This document shows, in pieces, positions 14,532-23,611 of a DNA stretch of 45,984 nt. Position 1 is the first letter of the stretch. The number at the start of each line of letters is the position of its first letter. The position numbers were made by a program, and so were the translations under genes. The notes under the pieces are model-generated. The model did not search any database and had not been told where the DNA came from. It was given only the letters and a program-made list of their open reading frames with translations. The stretch is from UBA1081 sp045535305 (GTDB lineage: Bacteria > Bacillota > Clostridia > Oscillospirales > Acutalibacteraceae), in NCBI GenBank assembly GCA_045535305.1, contig JAZSLJ010000074.1, positions 1 to 45,984 of the forward strand, written 5' to 3'.

Positions 14532-17168
14532 ATGAAATGGACAGGTCTTAACGAATTAAGAGAAAAATACTTATCATTTTTTGAGTCCAAGGAGCATTTA
14601 AGGCTTCCCAGCTTTTCACTTGTTCCTCAGGGCGACAAGAGCATTCTGCTTATCAACGCAGGTATGACTCCCATGAAAAAATACTTCACAGGTGAGGTTA
14701 CTCCCCCTAAAAAGAGAGTTACCACCTGTCAGAAATGTATCCGTACTCCCGACATTGAGAACGTTGGTAAAACTGCACGCCACGGCACATATTTTGAAAT
14801 GCTTGGCAACTTCTCATTCGGTGATTACTTCAAGCACGAGGCTACTGCATGGGCTTGGGAATTCTTTACAAAGGTTCTCGAAATCCCCGAAGAGCTCCTT
14901 TACGTAAGCGTATATCTTGAAGACGACGAAGCATTCGACATCTGGACAAAAGAGGTTGGCGTTGACCCCTCTCACATGGTACGTTTCGGCAAAGAGGACA
15001 ATTTCTGGGAGCATGGCGCAGGCCCTTGCGGTCCCTGTTCCGAAATCTACTTTGACAGAGGTGCAGACAAAGGCTGCGGCAAACCCGATTGTAAAGTAGG
15101 CTGCGACTGCGACAGATTTATTGAGGTATGGAACCTTGTTTTCACTCAGTTTGAAAACGACGGCAACAACAATTACACCCGTCTTGCAAATCCCAACATC
15201 GACACAGGTATGGGTCTTGAAAGACTCGCTTGCGTGATGCAGGATGTTGAAAACCTTTTTGAGGTTGATACCGTTCGCAACATTATGAAGCACATCATTG
15301 ATATTGCAGGCATCAATTATCACGACGACGAACAGAAGGATATTTCACTCCGAGTTATCACAGACCATATCAGAAGCACCACATTTATGGTAGGCGACGG
15401 TGTTCTGCCCTCCAACAGCGGCAGAGGCTACGTTCTCAGACGTCTTCTCCGCAGAGCCGCAAGACACGGCAGACTTATCGGCATTGACAGACCTTTCCTC
15501 TCCGAGGTTTGCGACACCGTTATTGCTGAAAATGCAACAGCTTACCCCAACCTTGTTGAAAAGACCGATTACATCAAAAAGGTTATTTCAATGGAAGAAG
15601 AAAGCTTCTACAAGACTATTGACTCCGGATTAGGTCTTCTTAACGAAATGATGGCTAAATCCGAGGGCGGTGTGCTTTCCGGTGAAGATGCATTCAAGCT
15701 TCAGGACACTTACGGCTTCCCCATTGACCTTACAAAGGAAATTGCGGCTGAAAAAGGCATGAGTGTTGACGAAGAAAAGTTCCGTGCACTTGTTGAAGAA
15801 GCAAGACTCAAGGCAAAGAGCGCAAAGAGAAATGCGGCTGATACTGACTGGAGAAATTCAGGTGTATCACTTAAAGATATTACAAAAACCGAATTCACAG
15901 GCTACACAGAAAACGGCACACAGGCAACAGTTCTTGCAATCGTTGCTGACGGCGAAAGAAAAGACTTTATTGAGGACGGCGACGCTGTTATCGTGCTTGA
16001 TAAGACATCATTCTACGCTGAAAGCGGCGGTCAGGTCGGCGACACAGGTGTTATAAGAATCGGTGAGAGCGTATTTGAGGTTGAAAACACCACAAAGGAT
16101 GCTGACGGCGTAGTGCTTCATCACGGTACACTCACAGGCGACGGCATCAAGGTCGGCGACAAGGCTGTTACACAGTACAACGAAGAAGCAAGAAAAGCTA
16201 TTATGCGCAACCACACAGCGGCTCATCTTCTTCAGGCTGCACTCAGAACAGTTCTGGGTACTCACGTTGAGCAGGCAGGTCAGCTTGTAAATGCTGATGA
16301 GGTTCGTTTTGACTTTACTCATTTCACAGGTATGACAGGTGATGAATTAAAGCAGGTTGAGGCTATTGTAAACGAAGAAATCCTTACTGCACAAGATATG
16401 ATGGTTAAGGAAATGCCTATTGCCGAGGCTAAGGCTATGGGTGCTATGGCTCTCTTCGGTGAAAAGTACGGCGATGTTGTAAGAGTTGTAAAAGCAGGTG
16501 ATTTTTCAACCGAGCTTTGCGGCGGTACACACGTAGCAAACACAGGTAACATCGGTCTGTTCAAAATCATTTCAGAATCCTCCGTTGCAGCTGGTGTAAG
16601 AAGAATTCAGGCTGTTACAGGTAAGAATGTTCTTAAATATATTGACGAAAAGAATGAGCTTATTTACACTGCGGCTGATGCTCTCAAGCTCGGCAACGCT
16701 TCCGCACTTGCAACAAAGGCTGCTTCTGTTGCGGCAGAGCTCAAGGCAAAGGAAAAGGAAATTGAAGCTCTTAAAGCTGAAATGGCAAAGGCACAGTCCG
16801 CATCACTTCTTGACAATGCAAAAGAGGTTGCAGGCATTAAGATTATCTCTGCCGATATCGGTGAAGGCGGTGCTGAAAAGGTAAGAGCTATGCTTGACTC
16901 TGCAAAGGATTTCGGCGACGATATCATTATGATTGCCGCATCCGTTGTTAAGGAAAAAGGTACTGTATCCTTCGGCTGTATGTGCGGCAAGGGCGCAATC
17001 TCAAAGGGCGCTCACGCAGGCAATATTGTAAGAGAAATTGCAAAAATCGCAGGTGGTTCAGGCGGCGGCAAGCCCGACAGCGCTATGGCCGGCGGTAAGG
17101 ACATTACAAAGGTCGGCGAAGCTGTTGCAAAAGCGGCTGAAATTGCAGGAACATTCATAAAGGAGTAA
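14532..17168 (+). CDS. alaS: Alanine-tRNA ligase
   Basis: An 878-residue class II synthetase, full length for the family, that charges tRNA-Ala. The aminoacylation domain starts at once (LREKYLSFFESKEHLRLPSFSLVP) and includes the GTYFEMLGNFSFGDYFK motif. The editing domain carries the zinc ligands HTAAH (His561, His565) and CGGTH (Cys663, His667), which clear Ser and Gly mischarged onto tRNA-Ala. A coiled segment follows at about 715-760 and the C-Ala domain ends with GGGKPDSAMAGG. A strong promoter and T-box precede it, and hinT follows after 5 bases, so both are likely transcribed together. Confidence 0.98.
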   Translation: MKWTGLNELREKYLSFFESKEHLRLPSFSLVPQGDKSILLINAGMTPMKKYFTGEVTPPKKRVTTCQKCIRTPDIENVGKTARHGTYFEMLGNFSFGDYFKHEATAWAWEFFTKVLEIPEELLYVSVYLEDDEAFDIWTKEVGVDPSHMVRFGKEDNFWEHGAGPCGPCSEIYFDRGADKGCGKPDCKVGCDCDRFIEVWNLVFTQFENDGNNNYTRLANPNIDTGMGLERLACVMQDVENLFEVDTVRNIMKHIIDIAGINYHDDEQKDISLRVITDHIRSTTFMVGDGVLPSNSGRGYVLRRLLRRAARHGRLIGIDRPFLSEVCDTVIAENATAYPNLVEKTDYIKKVISMEEESFYKTIDSGLGLLNEMMAKSEGGVLSGEDAFKLQDTYGFPIDLTKEIAAEKGMSVDEEKFRALVEEARLKAKSAKRNAADTDWRNSGVSLKDITKTEFTGYTENGTQATVLAIVADGERKDFIEDGDAVIVLDKTSFYAESGGQVGDTGVIRIGESVFEVENTTKDADGVVLHHGTLTGDGIKVGDKAVTQYNEEARKAIMRNHTAAHLLQAALRTVLGTHVEQAGQLVNADEVRFDFTHFTGMTGDELKQVEAIVNEEILTAQDMMVKEMPIAEAKAMGAMALFGEKYGDVVRVVKAGDFSTELCGGTHVANTGNIGLFKIISESSVAAGVRRIQAVTGKNVLKYIDEKNELIYTAADALKLGNASALATKAASVAAELKAKEKEIEALKAEMAKAQSASLLDNAKEVAGIKIISADIGEGGAEKVRAMLDSAKDFGDDIIMIAASVVKEKGTVSFGCMCGKGAISKGAHAGNIVREIAKIAGGSGGGKPDSAMAGGKDITKVGEAVAKAAEIAGTFIKE

Positions 17169-17173
17169 TCAGA

Positions 17174-17515
17174 ATGAGTGATTGTCTTTTTTGTAAAATA
17201 ATCAAGGGTGAGATTCCCTCATCAAAGGTTTATGAGGACGAGCTTGTTTACGCATTCAACGATATTGCTCCCGAAGCTCCCGTTCACGTTCTCATAATAC
17301 CAAAAGAGCATATTAAATCTGCGGCTGAAATAAATGCAGACAACAGCTCACTTGTTGCTCACATTTTTGAGGTTGCCGCAAAAATTGCACAGGAAAAAGG
17401 CCTCAAAGACGGCTTCCGTGTTGTTACCAACTGCGGCGACAGCGCAGGTCAGAGCGTAAAGCATCTTCATTTTCATCTGCTTGCAGGCAGAGATTTCACC
17501 TGGCCTCCCGGCTAA
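17174..17515 (+). CDS. hinT: HIT-family nucleotide-binding hydrolase
   Basis: A 113-residue HIT protein with the histidine triad HLHFHLL (His97, His99, His101) and the usual N-terminal CLFCKIIKGEIP, whose Cys4/Cys7 and downstream His residues can bind zinc. HinT enzymes hydrolyse purine nucleoside phosphoramidates, including aminoacyl-adenylates released by tRNA synthetases, which makes the position five bases after alaS meaningful. A GGAG site precedes the ATG and a hairpin follows the gene. Confidence 0.95.
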   Translation: MSDCLFCKIIKGEIPSSKVYEDELVYAFNDIAPEAPVHVLIIPKEHIKSAAEINADNSSLVAHIFEVAAKIAQEKGLKDGFRVVTNCGDSAGQSVKHLHFHLLAGRDFTWPPG

Positions 17516-17536
17516 AAAATAATTCAAACAAAGCAT

Positions 17537-17567
17537 ACTCCCGGATTTAAAACATTCGGGAGTTTTG
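17537..17567 (+). terminator. Probable terminator after alaS-hinT
   Basis: ACTCCCG (17537-17543) pairs with CGGGAGT (17557-17563) over a 13-base loop and is followed by only four T residues, so termination may be partial. The next gene begins 14 bases later without a good ribosome-binding site. Confidence 0.6.
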
Positions 17568-17580
17568 GTATATAACGGTT

Positions 17581-19788
17581 ATGAAAAGAACATACATTTT
17601 ATTCGGTGCAACTACAATAATTTCACTTGCCATTTTAAATCTGCTGAGCTTTAAATTCTCAGCGGTTTTATTTGCCGTGTCAATTCCGCTGTCATTAATA
17701 CTGTTTTTATTCAGAAAAAAGAGTAAAAGCGTATCTTCGGCATTTATCTGTTCACTTGCACTGATGATTGCATCAAGCTCCTTTTGCACAAAGACAGCGG
17801 CAGACTATATGCCCGTTATAAGCTTATGCTCGGAAGAAACAAAAACTGTTTCGGGTACGCTGTATGAATATGAAAAATCATACAACAAGCACTATTACAC
17901 AATAAAAAATGCCGTTATCAACGGCAAAGAGACAGATGTAACAATCCGTGTTTGCTGTGCCGCATATCAAAAAGCGGAAATTGACGATTTGTTAACTTTT
18001 ACATCAGCAACCGTATACGAATTGGGCAAATCAAGCTCTAATTCAGCCGCTTACAAAGCGAATAACATTTACATAGGTGCATACACAACCGATTATTTCA
18101 CCGTTACAAAGGCGGAAAAGCACACGGTTAATTATTATCTTAATGAAATAAGGGAACACATAAACGCATCAATGTCGCTTGCAGGTAACGATACTGTTTC
18201 TTCCCTTGCTGTTGCGTTGCTTACAGGCGAAACATCTGGTATAAATCCCGATATACTGCAGAATTTCCGTCATTCGGGTATTGCCCATCTTTTTGCAGTA
18301 TCGGGCTTTCATTTATCGTTATGGACAGCCGTAATATCAATGGCTTTTGATAATATATTCAAAAAGAAAAAATATTTATCCCCAATATTGTCAATTCTGT
18401 TCGTTCTGTTTTTTATGACACTTACGGGCTTTTCAAAATCTGTTGTAAGAGCAGGTATAATGATGCTCGTTATGCTTACGGGCAAACTCATAAGCCGTCA
18501 TTCCGACTCTCTCAATTCCCTGTTTCTGGCGGTTTCGCTTATTCTTATTATCAACCCTTTTGCGGTAATGAGCATATCCTTACAGCTTTCGTTTCTTGCT
18601 ACTCTGGGTATAATTGTGTTTTCAAAGCCCATAAACGAATTTGCAAAGAATATAAACGAAAAATTAAAGTACAAAAGTATTGCAAAAATTCTGTCAATTG
18701 CCTGTACAATATTTATCATCTCAATAACAGCATCATTGTTTACTCTGCCTGTTTGTGCAATAAGCCTTAACAGTTTTTCATTATGGTCGCCCGTAACGAA
18801 CATTCTGTGCCTTTCTGCCGCACAGCTTATGATGATACTTTCGGCTGTTGCAACTTTACTCTCCCCTGTTGCCGCAATTTCAAAACCGCTGATGATTGGC
18901 GTAACGATGATTGCAAAATACATTTTGATTATAACTCAAAAAATTGCTCAGCTGAAATATGCCGTTGTTGACACATCATCGGTTTTTGCTAAAATAATAT
19001 TCCTTGCGGCAACCGTTATCATTTTTATATTCATTTTCATATCCGCGAAATCACACAAACGGCTTAAAATCACACTTTTTGCATCGTACATATCGGTTAT
19101 AATAATATCCTGCATAATTCTGACAGTACAAACCCATTCTGTTAAAATCACTACGGCAGACGTGGGCAACGGTATGTCGGTTGTTCTTAATATAAAGGGG
19201 AAAAATATAATAATCGGTTGCGGCGGCTCTGCTTACAAAGAATACAGATTTACCGATGCTGCCGACACAAATACGATGCAATATGATTTGTTGATTATCC
19301 CACGGGATACACAGACCGAATCGGGTTATATGTACCAAGTGCTTTACAGATATAACATAGACCGATGCGTATGCTTTGATGCGGATATACCCGATTATGC
19401 CAAAGCGCGATTCCCCGAAAATACTGTCTTTATCGATAATTACGCCCTCAAACTTGACGAAAACTGTAATTTGTTATATATTAATAATGATGATTTTACA
19501 GGTGTAAGGATAGAATCTGAAGATTTTACCTGCACGATAGTATTCAGACCGACTTCGGATTTTTCATCGGTTGACGAAAAGTGGTCGGAAGGCTCTTTGC
19601 TTATAACAAGGCAAGCATTACCCGACATTGACTTATCGGGATTTGATAATGTTATAATTTCATCTTCGCTGAAAAAGACATATGCCGGCAATAAGATATA
19701 TTCCACCGCACAAAGCGGACAGATAACATACAGATTTTATCCTTTCTTTTTTACAACCATTTCGGAGGAAAAAAATGATTTTAAATGA
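17581..19788 (+). CDS. comEC: ComEC/Rec2-family DNA-uptake channel with degenerate C-terminal domain
   Basis: A 735-residue polytopic protein. N-terminal spans precede an OB-like segment, and the competence domain carries the hallmark GINPDILQNFRHSGIAHLFAVSGFHLSL near residues 218-245. In ComEC the C-terminal metallo-beta-lactamase domain is thought to degrade the non-transported strand. Here DVGNG (Asp527) is kept, but the place of LIDGG reads IIIGCGG and the place of THPDxDH reads IIPRDTQ, so the metal ligands are gone. The channel part looks sound and the nuclease part inactive. The gene has no strong ribosome-binding site and overlaps holA by 14 bases. Confidence 0.9.
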   Translation: MKRTYILFGATTIISLAILNLLSFKFSAVLFAVSIPLSLILFLFRKKSKSVSSAFICSLALMIASSSFCTKTAADYMPVISLCSEETKTVSGTLYEYEKSYNKHYYTIKNAVINGKETDVTIRVCCAAYQKAEIDDLLTFTSATVYELGKSSSNSAAYKANNIYIGAYTTDYFTVTKAEKHTVNYYLNEIREHINASMSLAGNDTVSSLAVALLTGETSGINPDILQNFRHSGIAHLFAVSGFHLSLWTAVISMAFDNIFKKKKYLSPILSILFVLFFMTLTGFSKSVVRAGIMMLVMLTGKLISRHSDSLNSLFLAVSLILIINPFAVMSISLQLSFLATLGIIVFSKPINEFAKNINEKLKYKSIAKILSIACTIFIISITASLFTLPVCAISLNSFSLWSPVTNILCLSAAQLMMILSAVATLLSPVAAISKPLMIGVTMIAKYILIITQKIAQLKYAVVDTSSVFAKIIFLAATVIIFIFIFISAKSHKRLKITLFASYISVIIISCIILTVQTHSVKITTADVGNGMSVVLNIKGKNIIIGCGGSAYKEYRFTDAADTNTMQYDLLIIPRDTQTESGYMYQVLYRYNIDRCVCFDADIPDYAKARFPENTVFIDNYALKLDENCNLLYINNDDFTGVRIESEDFTCTIVFRPTSDFSSVDEKWSEGSLLITRQALPDIDLSGFDNVIISSSLKKTYAGNKIYSTAQSGQITYRFYPFFFTTISEEKNDFK

Positions 19789-20824
19789 CGAGCAATCCAT
19801 AAAAAAGCATATAAAAGACGGCAACATTTCATCGTTATATTTTATTTACGGCGATGAAAGCTATCTTTCTGTTTTTTATGCAAATAATCTTGCCTCTGCC
19901 ATAACGGACACATCGGGTATGAGCTTCAATTACTATTATTTTGACTCCGAAACAGTTAATTTTGACTCAGTTTACGAGGCTTGCGAAACATTACCCGTCA
20001 TGAGCGACAGAGTATGTATTTTTGTAAAGGATTTCAACTTTACAAAAGCTACGGCAGACGAATTTAAAGAATATACCGAATATTTTGCAAAAATTCCCGA
20101 CACCGCAACCCTTATATTCCTTATGTCCTCGGTTGAGGTAGATATAAAGCAGAATCCCAAATGGAAAACAGTTATTGATACCGTAAATAAATACGGAACT
20201 GTTTTTTCATTATCAAAGCGTTCCGACAATGCGGTGGCTGACCTTCTTGTACGCTCCGCAGGCAAAAGAGGCTCATCAATCAGCAAGGATAATGCAGAAT
20301 ATTTTATCTCCGTTGTGGGCAACGAAATGACAGTTCTTCTTAATGAATTTGACAAGGTCTGCGCTTATGCATTCGGCAAGGAAATCACAAGGGAATTGAT
20401 TGATTCCATAGCAGTAAAATCCGTTGAAGCATCTGTTTTTGATCTGACAACTGCCATTAATTCGGGCAAAAGCGACAGAGCTTTTGAAATCCTTTCGGAG
20501 CTCATAAAAGAAAAAACCGAGCCGACAGTAATAATAGGTACTATCGCATTCGGATATGTTGACATTTACCGCGCAAAAGCCGCACAGATTCAACGAGCAG
20601 GCTACAGCGAATATCTTAAAGCATTTTCAAGCTACAAGGGAAAATCTTTCCGCTTGGAAAAAGCCGCAAAATCAGCCGAAAAGCTGTCAATGAAACAAAT
20701 TAAAGAGCTACTTAATGCCGTAAGCGAGGCTGATATAAAGATTAAGTCATTCAGTATGGATAACAATATCGTTCTTGAGGAACTGCTTGCAAAGCTTCTG
20801 TATATCGCAGGGGGCAAAAAATGA
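19775..20824 (+). CDS. holA: DNA polymerase III subunit delta
   Basis: A 349-residue clamp-loader subunit; it opens the sliding clamp during replication. The N-terminus SSLYFIYGDESYLSVFYANNLASAI matches the delta-family start (YxxYGxEexl), and the C-terminal third (IKQIKELLNAVSEADIKIKS..MDNNIVLEELLAKLL) matches the helical collar domain. GGAGG precedes the ATG at 19775, inside the end of comEC, and its TGA overlaps the start of the next gene. The order comEC-holA is standard in Firmicutes. Confidence 0.93.
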   Translation: MILNDEQSIKKHIKDGNISSLYFIYGDESYLSVFYANNLASAITDTSGMSFNYYYFDSETVNFDSVYEACETLPVMSDRVCIFVKDFNFTKATADEFKEYTEYFAKIPDTATLIFLMSSVEVDIKQNPKWKTVIDTVNKYGTVFSLSKRSDNAVADLLVRSAGKRGSSISKDNAEYFISVVGNEMTVLLNEFDKVCAYAFGKEITRELIDSIAVKSVEASVFDLTTAINSGKSDRAFEILSELIKEKTEPTVIIGTIAFGYVDIYRAKAAQIQRAGYSEYLKAFSSYKGKSFRLEKAAKSAEKLSMKQIKELLNAVSEADIKIKSFSMDNNIVLEELLAKLLYIAGGKK

Positions 20825-21414
20825 TAAAACTTGACAAGGCTATCATTGTTGAGGGCAAATACGATAAAATCCGTCTTTCGGGCTTTATTGACGCTGTAAT
20901 TATTGAAACTGACGGCTTCCGCATATTTTCAGACAATGAAAAAAAGGCTCTTATCCGCCGTCTTGCAAAAACAAACGGCATAATCGTTATGACGGACAGC
21001 GATGCCGCAGGCTTTAAAATAAGGAACTATATACGCAATATTGCCGCCGACGGTGAAATTATAAACGTGTACATTCCCGATATTTTCGGCAAGGAAAAAC
21101 GCAAAACAGAGCCGTCAAAAGAGGGCAAGCTGGGCGTTGAGGGACTAAGCGAAGAAATATTGCGAAATGCTATGGAAAAAGCGGGTGTTTACCATACCCA
21201 AACCGAAAATTCATCAAAAAGACAGGTAACGGTTACCGACCTTTTTGACGACGGACTTACAGGCACAGCCAATTCCAGAGAGCGCAAATACAAACTCCTC
21301 AGCATATTGGGTCTGCCGTCGAGAATGTCAAATTCCCAACTGTTAAAGCTCATTAACACATTTATGAGCTATGAAGATTACAAAAAAGCCGTTGAGGAAA
21401 TTTCCGACTGTTGA
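20821..21414 (+). CDS. rnmV: Ribonuclease M5-like Toprim protein
   Basis: A 197-residue protein with an N-terminal Toprim domain: the conserved Glu lies in AIIVEGKYDK and the acidic pair in MTDSDAAGFKIRN. The C-terminal part (about 120-197, ending LSILGLPSRMSNSQLLKLINTFMSYEDY) matches the DUF4093 region of RNase M5. RNase M5 matures 5S rRNA in Firmicutes. The start overlaps the holA stop by four bases. It is near the usual length of about 185 residues. Confidence 0.88.
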   Translation: MIKLDKAIIVEGKYDKIRLSGFIDAVIIETDGFRIFSDNEKKALIRRLAKTNGIIVMTDSDAAGFKIRNYIRNIAADGEIINVYIPDIFGKEKRKTEPSKEGKLGVEGLSEEILRNAMEKAGVYHTQTENSSKRQVTVTDLFDDGLTGTANSRERKYKLLSILGLPSRMSNSQLLKLINTFMSYEDYKKAVEEISDC

Positions 21415-21439
21415 CAGCAATTATTAATTGATATAAAAT
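21411..21439 (+). promoter_or_regulatory. Promoter overlapping the rnmV stop codon
   Basis: TTGACA (21411-21416) lies over the TGA stop of rnmV; a 17-base spacer leads to TAAAAT (21434-21439). It should drive the small membrane protein gene at 21456. Confidence 0.65.
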
Positions 21440-21455
21440 AATATCGGTGATTAAA

Positions 21456-21974
21456 ATGAAAAGAAAAAAATTACTTACCGCGGCAATATGCCTTTGCATA
21501 ATCAGCGCACTTGTTATAACAGGTGCCGCCGCCGCAATATATAAATATTCCGCAGCCTGGGGCGGTGAAGAACAGCTTATAGCAAGACGAGTGAATATTG
21601 CAGTTTCTCAGACGGAGTTCGTGTACGAAAACGTCGGCACAGACGGAACAATAAGCTGTACAACAAAGGTTTCAATAGAAAAAACAGAGCCTGATTTTTA
21701 CGGCAAGCTTCACAGCATAACCGTATCGGGTGAAGAATTCGGATATGTTATTTACACCGCAGGCAAAAATAACGGTGATGCTGTTCTGCCGGAAGAGGTG
21801 GATTTACCCTCGGGCGACCCTCTTGAATGGGATGTTGCATTCACCGTACCCTATGAAGAAGGTAAAAATATTTATAAAATCGACCTTGTTTTTAATTACA
21901 CAACCGGTCTTAAACCAAACACAACACAGAGATATCAGACAACTATTCCTCTTACACTCACAGTCAGCAAATAA
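21456..21974 (+). CDS. Secreted or membrane-anchored protein, unknown function
   Basis: A 172-residue protein. The ATG at 21456 has GGTGA 7 bases before it; a GTG at 21447 is an alternative. One hydrophobic segment (residues 5-28, TAAICLCIISALVITGAAAA) works as an uncleaved anchor or signal peptide. The rest is a beta-rich outside domain with regular strands (VNIAVSQTEFVYENV, TISCTTKVSIEKTEP, NIYKIDLVFNYTTG) and no Cys pairs. I recognise no family. It has its own promoter and is followed by a separate gene. Confidence 0.6.
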   Translation: MKRKKLLTAAICLCIISALVITGAAAAIYKYSAAWGGEEQLIARRVNIAVSQTEFVYENVGTDGTISCTTKVSIEKTEPDFYGKLHSITVSGEEFGYVIYTAGKNNGDAVLPEEVDLPSGDPLEWDVAFTVPYEEGKNIYKIDLVFNYTTGLKPNTTQRYQTTIPLTLTVSK

Positions 21975-21992
21975 TTATTTACATTTTGTGTC

Positions 21993-22021
21993 TTGATTAT
22001 TTTCGCAAAATATATTATCAT
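21993..22021 (+). promoter_or_regulatory. Candidate promoter of the ChbG-like gene
   Basis: TTGATT (21993-21998), 17 bases, TATCAT (22016-22021). The boxes are moderate; spacing is ideal. Confidence 0.5.
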
Positions 22022-22059
22022 ATTAATTGTAAAATTATACATAAAGGCAGGTATATATT

Positions 22060-22944
22060 ATGGCAAAATACCTTATTGTTAACGCAGACGACTACGGCAT
22101 GTGTCATGCCGCAAACGAAGCCGTTGCAGAGCTTTTTGAAGGCGGCTGGCTTAAATCATCAACTATAATGATGCCCTGTCCCACGGCAGAAGAAGCAGTT
22201 AAATTTTCAATCGCACATCCCGAATATGCTATAGGTGTTCATCTTACTCTTACAAGTGAATGGGGCGAATACCGCTGGAAGCCTCTTACAGACGGCAAAA
22301 CTCTTGTTGACGAAGACGGCTATATGTGGCACGAAAGTGATCAGGTAGAGAAAAATGCATCCTACGAAGATATCGAGGCTGAGGTTCGCGCTCAGATTGA
22401 CCTTGCTCATTCAATGGGTATGAAGCCCTCTCATATTGATAACCACATGGGTTCACTTTACGGTCATTACACAGGCAGACTCGGTCTTAGCAAGCTCGCA
22501 CTCAGAGTTTGCGGTGAATACGGCTACGCTTACAGACTTTACACAGCAGCAGATAAGAGAATCTGCCCCAAAGGCACACCTTATCCTCTTTATGCCGCAG
22601 TACCTCTCCTTTCAAATTACTGGGGTAAAAAATACGGCGTAGTTATACCCGATTATCTTCTTTTCCCCGATTGGAACGATGATATGCGTGAAAGCTACGA
22701 AAAGTACAGAGAAACTATCCTCAACATCTGGGTTGATATTCCCGAAAACGGCGTAACTGAAACATTTATTCATCCTTCCGTTGAATGTGATGAGCTTAAA
22801 TCAATCACAGGCAGATGGGAAGACAGAGTATGGGAATACAAGCTTATGAAAGACCCCTATACTCACCAGTTCCTCAAAGAACACGGCGTACAGCTTATCA
22901 ATTACAGACAGCTTATCGCAATGAAAGGCGGCAAAATCCGCTGA
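22060..22944 (+). CDS. ChbG/YdjC-family carbohydrate deacetylase
   Basis: A 294-residue enzyme with the YdjC fold. The metal-site motif NADDYG (Asp10, Asp11) is followed by GVHLTLT (His61) and SHIDNHMGSLYG (His125, His129), the set of ligands in ChbG-type deacetylases that remove the N-acetyl group from chitobiose or related oligosaccharides. A late FIHPSVE supplies another conserved His. It stands alone with its own promoter and terminator, so the substrate cannot be read from the context. Confidence 0.88.
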   Translation: MAKYLIVNADDYGMCHAANEAVAELFEGGWLKSSTIMMPCPTAEEAVKFSIAHPEYAIGVHLTLTSEWGEYRWKPLTDGKTLVDEDGYMWHESDQVEKNASYEDIEAEVRAQIDLAHSMGMKPSHIDNHMGSLYGHYTGRLGLSKLALRVCGEYGYAYRLYTAADKRICPKGTPYPLYAAVPLLSNYWGKKYGVVIPDYLLFPDWNDDMRESYEKYRETILNIWVDIPENGVTETFIHPSVECDELKSITGRWEDRVWEYKLMKDPYTHQFLKEHGVQLINYRQLIAMKGGKIR

Positions 22945-22951
22945 ATATAGC

Positions 22952-22979
22952 AAACCAATCCGCAAGGGTTGGTTTTTTG
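22952..22979 (+). terminator. Terminator of the ChbG-like gene
   Basis: AACCAATCC and GGGTTGGTT form a stem with one G-T pair around GCAA and run straight into six T residues. Confidence 0.85.
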
Positions 22980-22989
22980 TAATAAACTA

Positions 22990-23018
22990 TTGCAAATTGC
23001 ATATAATTATGCTATAAT
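22990..23018 (+). promoter_or_regulatory. Toxin-antitoxin promoter with internal palindrome
   Basis: TTGCAA (22990-22995), 17 bases, TATAAT (23013-23018). Within the spacer GCATA and TATGC flank TAAT, a half-site arrangement placed where the Phd-type antitoxin could bind to repress its own operon. The operator role is inferred. Confidence 0.65.
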
Positions 23019-23042
23019 AATGTACAGAAAGGAGTTGTTTTT

Positions 23043-23306
23043 ATGCCTCAAATAAGACCTATTACAGATTTAAGAAATACAACAGAAATATCTGACATTT
23101 GCCACGCAAAAAAAGAGCCAATTTTTATTACAAAGAACGGCTACGGCGATCTTGTTGTAATGAGCATTGAAACCTATGAAGAACTTATGGAAAACAGAAT
23201 GATTGATACATCTATTGCTGAAGCTGAAAATGAGTTCAGAACAACGGGCGTTCTTTTAGATGCAAGAGATTCACTTTCAAAATTAAGGAGCAAGCATTTT
23301 GGATAA
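23043..23306 (+). CDS. Phd/YefM-family antitoxin
   Basis: An 87-residue antitoxin. The N-terminal half (IRPITDLRNTTEISDICHAKKEPIFITKNGYGDLVVMSIETYEEL) is the Phd/YefM DNA-binding dimer fold; the C-terminal tail (about 50-87) is the helical toxin-binding part. AGAAAGGAG precedes the ATG. The toxin gene starts inside its last codons. It is expected to neutralise the ParE-like toxin and to repress the shared promoter. Confidence 0.9.
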   Translation: MPQIRPITDLRNTTEISDICHAKKEPIFITKNGYGDLVVMSIETYEELMENRMIDTSIAEAENEFRTTGVLLDARDSLSKLRSKHFG

Positions 23307-23601
23307 ATACACCGTAAAATTATATCCAAGTGCTTACCGTGATCTGGATTCCATTTATTCTTACATCGCAAACAATCTTTCAGAGCCTGCAACTGCAGAA
23401 AATGTGATTACATCTATTGAAAATTCAATTCTGAGCCTTGAGCAAATTCCTGAGCGTGGCGCAATACGAAAAACCGGAATTTATGCAAATCAGAATTATC
23501 GTCAACTGCTTGTAAAAAATTATATTATCATCTATAAAGTAATAAAAGATTCAACAGAAGTTCACATAGTAACAGTTCGCTACGCACCAAGCAAATTTTA
23601 A
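23299..23601 (+). CDS. ParE/RelE-family toxin
   Basis: A 100-residue toxin that begins with TTG at 23299, fixed by AAGGAG 8 bases upstream, and overlaps the antitoxin end by 8 bases. The protein follows the ParE/RelE fold: YTVKLYPSAYRDLDSIYSYI at the N-terminus, the helix IENSILSLEQIPERG, and the C-terminal strands YRQLLVKNYIIIYKVI and VHIVTVRYAPSKF. The Arg in VTVRYA is the usual conserved basic residue. Whether it acts on gyrase (ParE) or on ribosome-bound mRNA (RelE) cannot be read here. Confidence 0.88.
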   Translation: MDKYTVKLYPSAYRDLDSIYSYIANNLSEPATAENVITSIENSILSLEQIPERGAIRKTGIYANQNYRQLLVKNYIIIYKVIKDSTEVHIVTVRYAPSKF

Positions 23602-23611
23602 TAACATCAAA

